Shown here in pieces: positions 1 to 10,800 of a DNA stretch of 20,957 bases. The notes below the pieces were generated by a model. That model worked only from the letters and a program-made list of their open reading frames with translations, searched no databases and was not told the DNA's origin. Each line of letters opens with the position of its first letter. Positions within the stretch are counted from its first letter, which is position 1. Made by a program: the position numbers and the translations under genes. Origin of the DNA: Plakobranchus ocellatus (lineage: Eukaryota; Mollusca; Gastropoda; Plakobranchidae); contig BLXT01004324.1 of the NCBI GenBank assembly GCA_019648995.1, forward strand, positions 120,240 through 141,196. The letters are read 5' to 3'.

Positions 1-700
1 GACAAGGAGGAGGACGGAGACTAGGGTAGAGGAAGACAAGGAGGAGGACGGAGACTATGGTAGAGGAAGACAAGGAGAAGGACGGAGACTAGGGTAGAGG
101 ANNNGAGACTAGGGTAGAGGAAGACAAGGAGGAGGACGGAGACTAGGGTAGAGGAAGACAAGGAGAAGGACGGAGACTAGGGTAGAGGGAGATAAGGAGA
201 AGGACGGAGACTAGGATAGAGGAAGACAGGGAGGAAGACGGAAACTAGAAGGGGGTAGAGGAAGACAAAGAGGATGAGGATTAGAAGGAGGTAAATGAAG
301 ACAAGGAGGAGGAGGAGGATTAGAAGGAGGTAGAGGAAGACAAGGAGGAGGAGGATTAGAAGGAGGTAGAGGAAGACAAGGAGGAGGAGGAGGAGGATTA
401 GAAGGAGGTAGAGGAAGACAAAGAGGAGGAGGAGGATTAGAAGAAGATAGAGGAAGACAAGGAGGAGGATGAGGATTAGAAGGAGGCAGAAGAAGACAAG
501 GAGGAGGAGGAGGACTAGAAGAAGGTAGAGGAAGGCAAGAAGGACTAAGAGGACTAGAATGGGATAGAGTAAGGCAAGAAGGAGGTAGACAAAGATAAAG
601 AGGAGGAGGAGGATTTTAAGCGGGTAGAGAATGGCGAGGAGGAGGACGAGGACTCGAAACGGGTAGAGAAAGGCAAAGAGGAGAACAAGGAGAATTTAAG
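1..700. repeat. Degenerate purine-rich minisatellite
   Basis: The plus strand is almost pure G and A. In 1-263 the unit is about 34 bp (GACAAGG starts at 1, 35, 69, 123, 157 and, as GATAAGG, 191), with an assembly gap of three N at 102-104. From about 240 the unit changes to a GGATTAGAAGGAGGTAGAGG form of about 33-39 bp with variable numbers of GAG triplets, and it decays toward 700. Stops occur in the frames examined, and a 34-bp period does not hold a reading frame, so it is not coding. The array continues off the left edge. Confidence 0.95.
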
Positions 701-1120
701 GACGAGAGAGAAAAGCGAACAAAAGCTATGCTTGGCGTTTAATTACCCTACATTTATGTGCAGTTGCCCTTTTAGTACAAAAATTTTTACCTTCCTCTCA
801 GGTTGAAAAAGACCTGCAACAGACCATCAATTTGCGAAGGAGCTTCAACAAGGGCGCTATACGAGGGAAAAAAATATCCGACAAATGTACCACAGGATTT
901 GTAAATTTGTCCTATCACTCACAGTAGCGCCATTTGCTGTTACAGTTGCTTTTTATTACCTGATACAACTAAAAAACTTTCGCCTTCACAAAAGCAGCGG
1001 TATTGTTACTTTGTAATGTAATTCTTCCAGCTAGAATTAAAGCAAACCGATCTGAATTTGAATCAAAACAATCATCCATTTTCTTTAAAAATTAACAAGA
1101 TGCACCAGTAGTAGCTTTGT
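701..1120. other. Unassigned sequence with an exon-like segment
   Basis: No gene can be named. The segment 802-927 follows a strong 3' splice site: a pyrimidine-rich tract and CCTCTCAG. It stays open for 41 codons from GTTGAAAAAGAC to a TAG at 925-927. It could be the last coding exon of a plus-strand gene lying to the left, but nothing in the peptide was recognised, a second frame is open for a similar distance, and no poly(A) signal follows closely. Confidence 0.25.
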
Positions 1121-1159
1121 ATGTATGTGTGTGTGTGTGTGTGTGTGTGCACGCGCGCA
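1121..1159. repeat. (TG)n microsatellite
   Basis: ATGTATG followed by an alternating TG run of about 25 bases (1125-1149), then a CACGCGCGC stretch. Alternating purine-pyrimidine sequence of this type can adopt Z-DNA. Confidence 0.95.
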
Positions 1160-1346
1160 TGTTTTTTCCCTATTAAATTTTGCGTGAATTAAAAATTCAA
1201 TGAAACGGAAATTACTGATTTTTTTTTTTCCCAAGTAGTTTTCACCAAATTAGCATTTTTTTATTAAGGAAAAATATATTTTTCCATCCCGGATTTAACC
1301 CATCTATCATGTTTATCGATCACAAACTTTTAGATTTAAGAGAAAG

Positions 1347-1427
1347 GTAGATAGATAGATAGATAGATACATAGATAGATAGATAGATAGATAGAGAGAG
1401 AGATAGATAGATAGATAGATAGAGACA

Positions 1428-1488
<61 letters not shown>
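1347..1488. repeat. Compound (GATA)n / (GA)n microsatellite
   Basis: GATA tetranucleotide repeats at about 1347-1421, with a few GA and GATACATA interruptions, run into an almost pure GA tract to 1488. Translating the opposite strand gives a leucine/serine-rich peptide, but that ORF is only an effect of the repeat. Confidence 0.97.
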
Positions 1489-1491
<3 letters not shown>

Positions 1492-1499
1492 AATACTCG

Positions 1500-1720
1500 A
1501 TTAGAAAAATTAGAATATGAAAAAATAAAAGGTTACGTTTCATAAATATTTCACGTTATCATTATAGTTTTGTGTTTTCTCCTGAAGTAGCCTAAAGGCT
1601 GACTGTGTTACTGAGGAATACACTGGGTTTTCCACTCTCTTCAACCGCCGGCGCTACATCAGGATCGGGAAGTGTAAACTTAGTGACCTGTTTCCAGGAG
1701 TGCATCATATGTATCTCTAT
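1500..1720. other. Intergenic stretch, nothing recognised
   Basis: A more G+C-rich patch at about 1580-1700 contains the small inverted repeat AGCCTAAAGGCT. No ORF, RNA gene or repeat family could be named. Confidence 0.4.
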
Positions 1721-1954
1721 ATTTTCCTCACTTCTGCTATCAAAACGAAGATTACTTTTTTTTTTTTATATCTTTTGAATGATAATATTAATACAAAATT
1801 TAATGAAGTAGTTTATTGGTATTGTGAATGCAATTTAAGAATATTTTCTTCACTTCTTCTATCAAAATGGAAATTAGTTTATTAATCTTTTGACTGATAA
1901 TATCAATCAATGCAAAACTGAAGAAAGTAATTATTGCTGTTGTGAATGCAATTT
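1721..1954. repeat. Diverged ~122-bp tandem duplication
   Basis: Copy A starts ATTTTCCTCACTTCTGCTAT at 1721 and copy B starts ATTTTCTTCACTTCTTCTAT at 1843. Both continue with a TCTTTTGA.TGATAAT block and end TTGTGAATGCAATTT (copy A at 1836, copy B at 1954). Many substitutions and small indels separate them, so the duplication is old. Confidence 0.85.
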
Positions 1955-2440
1955 CACTTTCAGAGGAGCTGACAGATCTTTGCTGAAATTTCCAAATCTT
2001 TGGATTATGTTAAAAAACAAAACTTTTAAAAAAAGGTTTAACATTTTCAGGGTTTTTTTTTTTCCCACGCAATATTTTGAATGATCTCACTCAAAAAAAA
2101 AACAAAAAAAAAAAAAAACTCGACTTTAGATCTGTAAGTAATTTTTGTAGACCTAGACAATAGAAAAAACAAAGGATTAAATTTAAATTTGTGGGCGACA
2201 TCTATCATGGGGCGCAACTCTAGTATTCCCCACTTATTCCTTTCTATATATAGATGTCACAATGTAAGTAATCAAAACTGCTATGATTACGTTTTTTTTT
2301 TAAATATATGTTGTGATTCCAGTCTCAATGAGTCAAGGTCGCATGGTTGTAACACTTTTGGACAAAATAATTTTCCCAGTTTTTTTTTCCACTCTTTAAA
2401 ATACTTAAAAAAAAAAAACCAAATGCAACTTCGACCTCCT
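1955..2440. other. A+T-rich intergenic stretch, nothing recognised
   Basis: Contains several T- and A-homopolymers (for example 2092-2119). The short ORFs here look like chance frames: low complexity, no recognisable motif and no splice-site support. Confidence 0.5.
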
Positions 2441-2690
2441 TTGGATTGGATGTGAGACATAACGGTTTATGACATGCATCATTCCTTGTAGCTTGTTTTG
2501 GCAACAAGCTGATTCTGCCTGATTTGGATTGGATGTGAGACATAACGGTTTATGACACGCGTCTTCACTCGTAGCTTCTGTTTTGGCAACAAGCTGATTC
2601 TGCCTGATTTGGATTGGTTGTGGGGCATATTGTTTTATGATATACGTCATCGCTTGCAACTCCTTTCTCGCAACAAACTGATAGAAATGA
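2441..2690. repeat. Three-copy ~84-bp tandem repeat
   Basis: Units start at TTGGATTGG at 2441, 2524 and 2609, giving periods of 83 and 85 bp. Copies 1 and 2 are very similar; copy 3 is more diverged. Copy 1 holds an 8-bp perfect hairpin, AGCTTGTT (2490-2497), loop TTGGC, AACAAGCT (2503-2510); copy 2 has an insertion in the left arm. Confidence 0.93.
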
Positions 2691-3369
2691 TGGTTGTTAA
2701 TATATATATCACTGAACCAAACTGATACAGTACACTGCTGACACAGCGATATGAAGGGGACTAGGGATATTGCGCCCATTTAAGAGAATGACGATTTATA
2801 TAAAAATACTAAGAGTAAGAGTGAAAGGCAAAAAAAAACGTCTCTTTTTTGTTATACCTAACCTTTCTTCTATCTGTTGTATTAAGTAGTCAAAGTTTTA
2901 TGTACTGTTACAAGCATAAGTAGATATACCATAAAGACAAGTTTTGATTGATTCATTTATTTTTTTATTATATGGGGGAAGGGTAGCATGAGTAGTGAAG
3001 AGTAGTGTTGATCTGAATTGATATGAAAAGTGCGCAATGAGAGATTTCATTTTAAAATGTCCTGCCAGAATTGAGAAGACCATAACAAAATTGACGGTGA
3101 GAGAAATGGGATGAAAAAATGTTGACATAAGATTATTTAGTTTCTTGATTAGATGCAATTAAAAAATAAATTGTGATTTGACAAAAAATGTTGATTTGAA
3201 CAAAATGCCAATATAGAAAGTGTTGATATTAGTGGAGTGCATTGAATTTTTTTTTATCATATAAGAGAGGATTTAAACTTTCTAATGATACCAAGCAATC
3301 CTAATGATCAAGTTTTGATCTTTGCTGAAGTTTAAGATGTTACACATCCAATATTACACAAAACACATT
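2691..3369. other. Intergenic stretch, nothing recognised
   Basis: A+T-rich sequence between the tandem repeat and the proposed end of IFT81. The longest frame (minus strand, 2898-3158, 86 codons) has no recognisable motif and no splice or start context, so I do not call it a gene. Confidence 0.5.
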
Positions 3370-3390
3370 TCATTTGAGAGGATAAAAATG

Positions 3391-3396
3391 TTTATT
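3391..3396 (-). terminator. Candidate IFT81 polyadenylation signal
   Basis: AATAAA on the minus strand. It is the first canonical signal downstream of the IFT81 stop codon at 4707. The assignment assumes no non-canonical signal is used nearer to the stop. Confidence 0.45.
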
Positions 3397-3755
3397 TCAA
3401 TATCACAGACTAAATAGGAAGGAATAAAACAATAAATTACAACTTGAACTTTACAACCTAAACCAAACAAAACTGAAGATACTTATCAATCATCAAATAC
3501 ATGGGGGCACAGAATTCAGCCATTAAAATGTACAAACTTCTCTTCTTGAGGTGCCCCCGCCTGGAACAGACATTGACAATCATGTTCCTTCAATCAAAAC
3601 TGCTCTCAGTTAACCTTATAAAGTTGTTGTTACTACCATGCCAAACTATTCATGAAAAAAACAATGAAATAGTTATTGAGTGGACGGATTGTTTATACTC
3701 AATCATATTAATCGCATACTTTACATATATAAGTTGGTATTGAGATACTTTCTGA

Positions 3756-3794
3756 AATAAAAAATGTGCATTGTTATTAAAAAAAAAAAAAAAA
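3756..3794 (+). other. Plus-strand AATAAA followed by A16 tract
   Basis: AATAAA at 3756-3761 is followed 17 bases later by an uninterrupted run of 16 A at 3779-3794. This arrangement resembles the 3' end of a retroposed transcript or retroelement. No clear target-site duplication or source gene was recognised, and A-runs are common on this strand, so it may be chance. Confidence 0.35.
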
Positions 3795-4072
3795 GACAAA
3801 TCAGCTTAAAAATATTTACATTGACCATCCCTGTTTATGAAAATATAAAACTCAAAGTATTATAAACAAAGGAAGTAAAATATCAAAATGAAGAAATAGT
3901 ACCTAAACAAACATATGACCCATGGAAAGTACAAATTTCATACTGCCAATCTGGAAAAATTTTTCAGCAAGGCTTTTAAAATACAAATTAAAATTCTGCG
4001 AGTTAAAAAAAAAACTGAGCTGAAGATAATTTGCTACAGTTCATATAAGCTTTGAGTGAACCTTTTTGATAC

Positions 4073-4300
4073 ATCTTTTCAAATCAAAAAAAAAAAATCT
4101 ACTGCATAGGACATTCATTTAACTAGTTAACGACAACACAAAAAACCAATCTTTTCAAAAAAAAAAAAAAAAAACTACTGCATAGGACATTCATTTAACT
4201 AGTTAATGACAACACAAAAAACCAATCTTTTCAAATAAAAAAAAAAACAACTACTGCATAGGACATTCATTTAACTAGTTAACGACAACACAAAAAACCA
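4073..4300. repeat. Three-copy 76-bp tandem repeat with embedded 12-bp palindrome
   Basis: Three near-identical units spaced exactly 76 bp apart, judged from CTACTGCATAGG at 4099, 4175 and 4251. Each unit joins an A-rich run of variable interruption to a conserved 45-bp part. Each contains TTAACTAGTTAA, a perfect palindrome, at 4119-4130, 4195-4206 and 4271-4282. Inside the proposed IFT81 3' UTR. Confidence 0.95.
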
Positions 4301-4706
4301 AACAATACTTTTTAGATTCATCTGCCTAATGATTTAAAATTTCAGTCAAATCAAATCGCAATGAAGATATGAGAACAATATTTCCCATACACACACACAC
4401 AGACTCAATTGAAAATGTAAATTTTATATCATCATAAGCCATGGCAACTTAAATCTTACACATACTTGATTCACCTAAAAAGAAAAAAAGGCAAATTGGT
4501 CCTCCATGCAATCTTTTAAACATATGCTAAACAAATTCACTGAAAGATGAAAGTTTTTCGTTAATTCAAATTTGAAAACCTTCTAGCTTAACAATATACA
4601 ATCTTAACTTAGAGAAAATGCTGAACTCACAACAATTCCCCCTCGGAGCATAATTTTGAGGTACAAGCCATAAAAACGACAGCTAAGTCAAATGGAAGCC
4701 TGATCT

Positions 4707-4805
4707 CTAAAGTACGAGCCTATCTTCCTCCAGGTGCATTGGAGCAGAATCGCCATATCCTCCCATAATTCCTCCAGCACCTGCCGTAGCTCCAATGCTA
4801 GAAAT
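4707..4805 (-). CDS. IFT81: IFT81 coding exon 15 (C-terminus and stop)
   Basis: Residues 658-689, then TAG at 4707-4709. The peptide starts [18 protein letters not shown] and ends HLEEDRLVL. The SIG and EDRLVL parts match the family's C-terminus; the Gly-rich stretch between is longer here and accounts for most of the extra length over human. Acceptor CCTCAG. Confidence 0.92.
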   Translation of the reverse strand: MSSIGATAGAGGIMGGYGDSAPMHLEEDRLVL

Positions 4806-7800
4806 CTGAGGAACAAAAGGACAACAACAAAAGCAATAAGAATGATCCAATTGTACAAGCAAACCATATCCAACCTTTTTACCAATGGTTGTAGAAATGA
4901 AATATGGTTAATATATTATGCAGATTTTTAAAATCAGATTGTGTTCACCGAACGATGGCCTTATGAATTGGCACGACTATATACCAAACCACAACTGAAA
5001 CTGATCATAAAAATTAAGCTTCATATAAGAATTTGGAAGTCACAAGATGTACTGCAAAATAATGTTTTCACAATAAGGATCTAAGCCAAAAGTGCATAAA
5101 AAGTTTAAACACGAATGCATACAAATCAATGACAAAAAAGAAAGTCATTACTGTCACAAGATTGTTAAGATTCTAACAATAGAAAAACAAAAAGAAAAAA
5201 ACAAACACATAAAAAAACCCAGAAGGATAAAAAAAGCGCCATATCAAAAGCAACACATTACAAACATCATGGCCAAGATCCAGAGTTGTATCAGATATCA
5301 ATTAATGATTCTTATAACAAGAAATAAATAATAGCATTACTGACAGCTCTTGCAAACAAGTCAATGTTGCTGCAACAAACGGTAAACGTTTTGGATAGAA
5401 TTAAATCACTGATATAACTGTAAATCTTCATACAATATAGAGTGAGTGCTGTGATTGGGCAATTATTATCTCCATACATCATTTCACACAGATTGTCTTC
5501 ATGGATAGACAGACATATTTGTATTGAGGTGAAAACAGAGAGAGACCATAAAGATTGCACATGTCAAATAAGGAAAAGAAATAAGGCCATTACATGGCAG
5601 AGTTTGGGCATAATCATCATCACACGATATAATTGCTCATTCTATCTCGTTGGTGATTATAGAAAGGACTAATGCATTGATGCCTGATATGGAAATAAAG
5701 AGGATGATGGTCATATTCGAATCATAGAAAAGAGTCACGACCAGGCCAGAACAAAAAAAAAAAAAAGAGAGAGAGAGAGAGAAACAAAAAGATTACTATG
5801 AAAATATCAAGCAGACCTGCTCCAAACAATGTTTCTTGCAGTCCATCAATCTCTGCAAGTCGCGCCACATCTTCATCTGCTTCATGTTCGGCTCGTGATT
5901 CTCCCTCACCATCTTCTGCTTTTCCCGCAGCCCGCGGCTCATGTTCTCCTGCTCCTGGATCTTCTTACTGTAGATTTCTCTGAGTAAACCGGACACACAA
6001 CAACAGAACGTTTCTTTAGAGACACAAGGCTAAAGATCGCCTTAGGGCGAGATCTGCGCTCATAGTTTGTGCAACTATCCCATTGTACTTGCTATAATAG
6101 CATTCTCATTGACATAAATGTCACAACAAATCAATGCCTCATTTGTTAACATCTCATTTCAGCAATTGCTATAATTATACCAGACATGTGGCAAAATTTA
6201 AAACACAAGACTTGAAACGCTGTGCAATTCACATTAAGAGAAATAAATTTTTGAAACCATTACTGCTGTAAAATTCCTCTTGATAGAAAATAAAAGCAGA
6301 TTAATAGACCTGACTTTTCATAAAAAATTTTTTCCTTTTCTTTCTCAAAGATACAGCTTTAAAATTTAATCATTTTAAAGCGATTTGAAGAAAGAAAAGG
6401 GCCAATCAACTCAAGTATGGTTTATAAAGGAGACACATACACCTCGCTTTTGATGTCAAAACCAAGACTTTAGGGCCAAAGAATACTAATTTTCTTTCAC
6501 TTTGTAAAAAAAAAACCAAAACCAACAAAAAAAAATGTGGTATAATCGGAGGAAAAAAAGAAAAAAAGGAAAGCTGTCAGCCACCGCAGGCAAACAAAGA
6601 GAAGCAAGCGGCTTGACCACACAGATCTCTCAATCACCTGAATGTTTTCTTCTTCTCCTGAGCATCTGAAGAGACATAGGCTTTCATCTCAGCCGCCACC
6701 CTCTGCTGCTGGACTTGCAGGACCTGGCATTAAAAAACAAAAAAAAAATTTTTTTAAATGTACAGGAAACTGGCTGAAAACAGGCAACCACTAATACTTC
6801 TTTTTTTGTGTGTGTGGTGGTGAGGGGAATTGGGAGGAATAGTATTTTAAAAACAGGATTAAACACAAATGTTACTCAGAATTGAGATATCAAATAAAAA
6901 TAAATAAATAAATTTAAAAAAAAACCCACATAGATCTGCACAGATTTATAACTGAAAATAATAACGACAACAAAGCCAAATATTTTTACAAGATTGCCAT
7001 AGCCACAACATTGGAATTTTAGATTGCCATCAGTAAACTTTCAGTTCAACAAATGTAAAAAAACAAAGCAGTTTAAAAAAAAGGGCGGCAGTTCACAGAA
7101 TAGCAGTCACCTTCATCATACAGTTGAGGTAGTGGTATCTCGACTCCTCCGCTTTGCACTCCTCCTTGTAACCTTTGACCTCCTGTTCCAGCTTGCTCAT
7201 GTTGCTGTCAAACCCAGCCTGCTGACGCTCGTACACCTGTTTTTTGTTCTCGTACTCTGGGGTCAACTCCTGGAACAGATGTGAATAAACAGGTTTAGTG
7301 AAAAATTGCATCCTTACTCATATTTTGCTCTGATTCTTACATAAGATAAACAAGTGGCCACTGACCCAGACCAACCCCGAACGTCTTCCACCATAAAACA
7401 TTAAAAAATGAAACGATACTAATGATGGTAATTATTCACAAATACATTGTCATGTAAAATCAAGAAAGACTGTTATCATTACATACTCTTGAGAGATACT
7501 AGCAATGGTTTGGACACATTTTCAGACCTGAGATCATCTTGTTGTAGATTGGCTGTATATAAAAAATTAGCCAAACAATGTCTGTATAAAAAAAAACCAG
7601 CCAAACAACGTCCTCAGAGATTATGGAAAAATACCAGCTCAAAAAGACAAAAAAAAAAAAAAAAAAACAATTTGAGTATCCTATACAAAACCAGGTGACA
7701 AGTTTAAAGGAACCACACACTCAAAATTCTTGAAGAAAGACCTTCCTCACCTGCCAACTGCACTGACTTTAAGACAAATTGAAATCTTTAACTTCGGACT

Positions 7801-10800
7801 ACAAACACTGGAGAGCATAGCACAAGAAAAGGAGAGGAGATATTCCAGTCAGGAAACTGTGATGTGGGAGGCGCTAGGTCAGTTTGTCAGTAGGTCACAA
7901 ACTAAGGGTGAAAAACATCACATTGTCTGAACAGAAATGCTGCATCTGCCTGCATTTGAGATAATGCCTGTTTACAAAATAATAATATTCAATAACTCAA
8001 GAACTTCCTACATTATGCCAGTCTAACTAATGAGAGCCAACTATCAAACTTAATACACAGACAGCTCGATAATTCATTTTGAGGCAGTGCAGCTAAAAAA
8101 AATGCTGAAGGCTACGGTGGATAAAAGTTTTGATTAAAAAAAAAAAAAAGAGGCTCTTTAAAAAGTTAATCCTTTAAAAAAAAAACCACACACACTTATA
8201 CTTTTACTATCATTGGGGTAACACAGTTATGCCTTCCCAGATATCATAAAAAAAATGTGCAAATCATACAAATTATATGCCAAATAAAGCAATAATTTTA
8301 AACTAACCATAGCCTAACCTTACCTGCACTTTCTCACGTAAAGGTCTTATCTCCCGCAGTATGGGTGCCAGAGTATTCCTACGTTCAGCGATCTCAGCGT
8401 GAAGCCTACGCACCATCTCAGACATGTCATCCAGTGTGCGACCCTTCATCTCATCCAGCTCACTCTTCTTGCTGGACACTTTCTCCAGCTCGTCTTGCGT
8501 CTCTCGGTAACCGGCCACACCACGCTTTCTCTCTAACACAGACTAATGGCAAAACAGGTTGGAGAATTTCCCTCAGAACATGCAGTCCAGTAAATGTATC
8601 ATATCAAATCTTACAGTGAGCCGTACGAAGCATGAACTAAAATTGCTAATAAACAGCTTTAATAAAAACTCATTCAAAGCAGGTTTGACAATTTTCAAAT
8701 CACAATGAATAAAAGTTGCAAATTTTAACACAGAACAGATAAAACACCATACATTTCAGATCTGAAAAACCAAAACGCCTAAAAACAGCCATCTGCAAAA
8801 CCTTTTTTCTGTTAAGATGGCACTAAAATCTTTATTTGAATTATTGTTGTCTTTTCTTGCCCCAAATCAATTCAATCCCTTTCACTGGTTTGTTATTAAC
8901 TCAAAACAAACATAAGGTTTACAGTAACGAGATTTGCATGAGATACAAGACTGGCAAGTTGTCAGCAGCTGTATGTGTTCAGACCAGTATAAAGATTTCA
9001 AACATTTTCATTTCTGATTTAGTCTGAGTCTACAATTCTGAGAATTTTTAATGATGAAAACAACCCGCAGATATATTCATTCAGAGAAAAAGAATACCTG
9101 CTTCAAGTTTTAAGATATTTTAAAAGGAATAAATCTAAAATGCCTTCCTCCAAAACTTAACAATTCCTGACATCTGACTCATTCAAACAGGACCTAAGAT
9201 AGATGCTTCATTCTTCTTCTTTTGACGTATATTTTCCTAGAAAGAGAGCAAATGACCAGAACTTTGCCACGACTTGTAACCTGAGCCACATTTAACAACC
9301 CCTTTATTTTTCATCTAAGAAAATTTACTTCACAAGTACGTTAACAGACTTCTATTTCCATCCAATTCATGATATTTGATTTATTCTAAACCACGCAACG
9401 CATATTTGGAAACTAACAATACGAAGTGTGAGGCGACTCTCACCAACTGCCTGTTGATATGCTCATTGCGCTGCTTCAGGATTTCATCTGTGCGTGTCAG
9501 GACGCCACTCTCGGCTCTTAGCTCAGCCAGTTCAGCTCGCTTCTTCTTGTACACAGTGCTCTTGCTGCGCAGCTTGTTCACATAACGTTTGAACTGGGAG
9601 AGGAAAGGGATAAGGATAAGGGAGACATCAATTTTCAACCCATACACATTTATCTAAGTGTTGTTCATTTGTGACTTATTTTTGCTTCTAGGTGATCCCA
9701 AACATCAAAATAAACGAGGTTATTATTTAGAAAGATTTGAACCTCAAGGTCATGGTGGGAGTTGAGAAATGCACTTACATCTTCTCCCTTGAGTACCTCT
9801 CCACCCTCCGCAGAGCTGACCACTTGACGCTTGTGCTCTACCTCCTGAGCCACCTGAGAGTATTCATCACGGGCGGCACGTAGTGCCTGGGCAGCAGCCT
9901 CTTTCTTGTGGGCAATGATGCCAGCCTGTTGTTAAAAAAAAAAAAAAAAAAGCAATGACTAACAGATCTAACTATGCCACATTGTTTTTAAAAAAAAAAA
10001 GTATTAGATTTTCAGTCTGTATAACTTTAGGAGATAGACTCAACGACTACAATTTCAAAGCCTTCCCTTTTTGGAGCATCCCAAGAGATAAAAGAAAAAA
10101 ATTAAATCTTTTCAATGCAAGCCCTCAAAATCCACTAAAAGAACGGAATGGATTTTTACCAAGAAGTAACTGCTTGTTAGGTAACATCAAATTAACCATT
10201 GAGTAAAGTGAAGGTGTCTAGTTTTAGGTTTTCTTATCTTAACCCTAGGGGGCAGATATGTCAATTCTAAACACTAAAACTTGGGGTTTTTTTGTCTTTG
10301 GTTCATTACCACTCTATATCAAAACTAAAAAGATTTCATTACATAAACAAGGTGATGCATTCTCCTCTCCACTTCAGAGACAAATTTAAATGGAGGAAAT
10401 GAAAAAAAAAGAAAGAAAAAAACTAAGGAGCCAAAAAAAAAAAAATACATAAAGAAAAGAAGCTACCAAAACATCAATTTTTTTATAAACATATTTGTAA
10501 CCATGGGCGTAAAGAAAAATTTATTGATTTCTTTTTGTAGTCGACCTGTGTTGCTGTCTTAGAACACTGGTGTGAGAGAAAATTTGAGCTAATCACCTGC
10601 TGCCTGAAAAGAGAGAGTTTGTCATCAGCTGGTTCTCCACTCCTCATGCGCTTCTCTATCAGTTGGTTCACCTCAGCATTCATCTCATTGATCTGTCGTT
10701 ACAGAACAAGACAAAGCAGGATTAAAGTAAAAGGAAAAAAAAAGTTTTGAAATTAGAGCATCTGAGAACATTTTTAAAAATTTCACCATTTCAAGGGAGT

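Larger units (their letters stand above)
3370..4706 (-). other. IFT81: Probable IFT81 3' UTR and poly(A) site
   Basis: Below the stop codon, the first canonical AATAAA I see on the minus strand is at 3391-3396 (TTTATT on the plus strand), implying cleavage near 3370-3380 and a 3' UTR of about 1.3 kb. No nearer AATAAA or ATTAAA was noticed. The segment includes a three-copy 76-bp repeat (4073-4300), an ACAC microsatellite near 4390 and an antisense-looking AATAAA/poly(A) structure (3756-3794). No other gene is supported. Confidence 0.5.

Noticed and set aside
1..700. CRISPR-like or coding interpretation of the regular left-end repeat
   Set aside because: The units are contiguous with no unique spacers, purine-only and eukaryotic in context; the 34-bp period does not keep a reading frame.
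1313..1543. Leucine/serine-repeat protein on the minus strand
   Set aside because: It is only the translation of the GATA/GA microsatellite.
2405..2779. 124-codon minus-strand ORF with repeated HKPLCLTSNP
   Set aside because: The repeated peptide comes from the 84-bp tandem repeat; no start context, splice sites or domain.
5711..5730. TATTCGAATC as a tRNA or SINE B-box
   Set aside because: No A-box at suitable distance upstream and no cloverleaf could be drawn. No tRNA or rRNA gene was found in the window.
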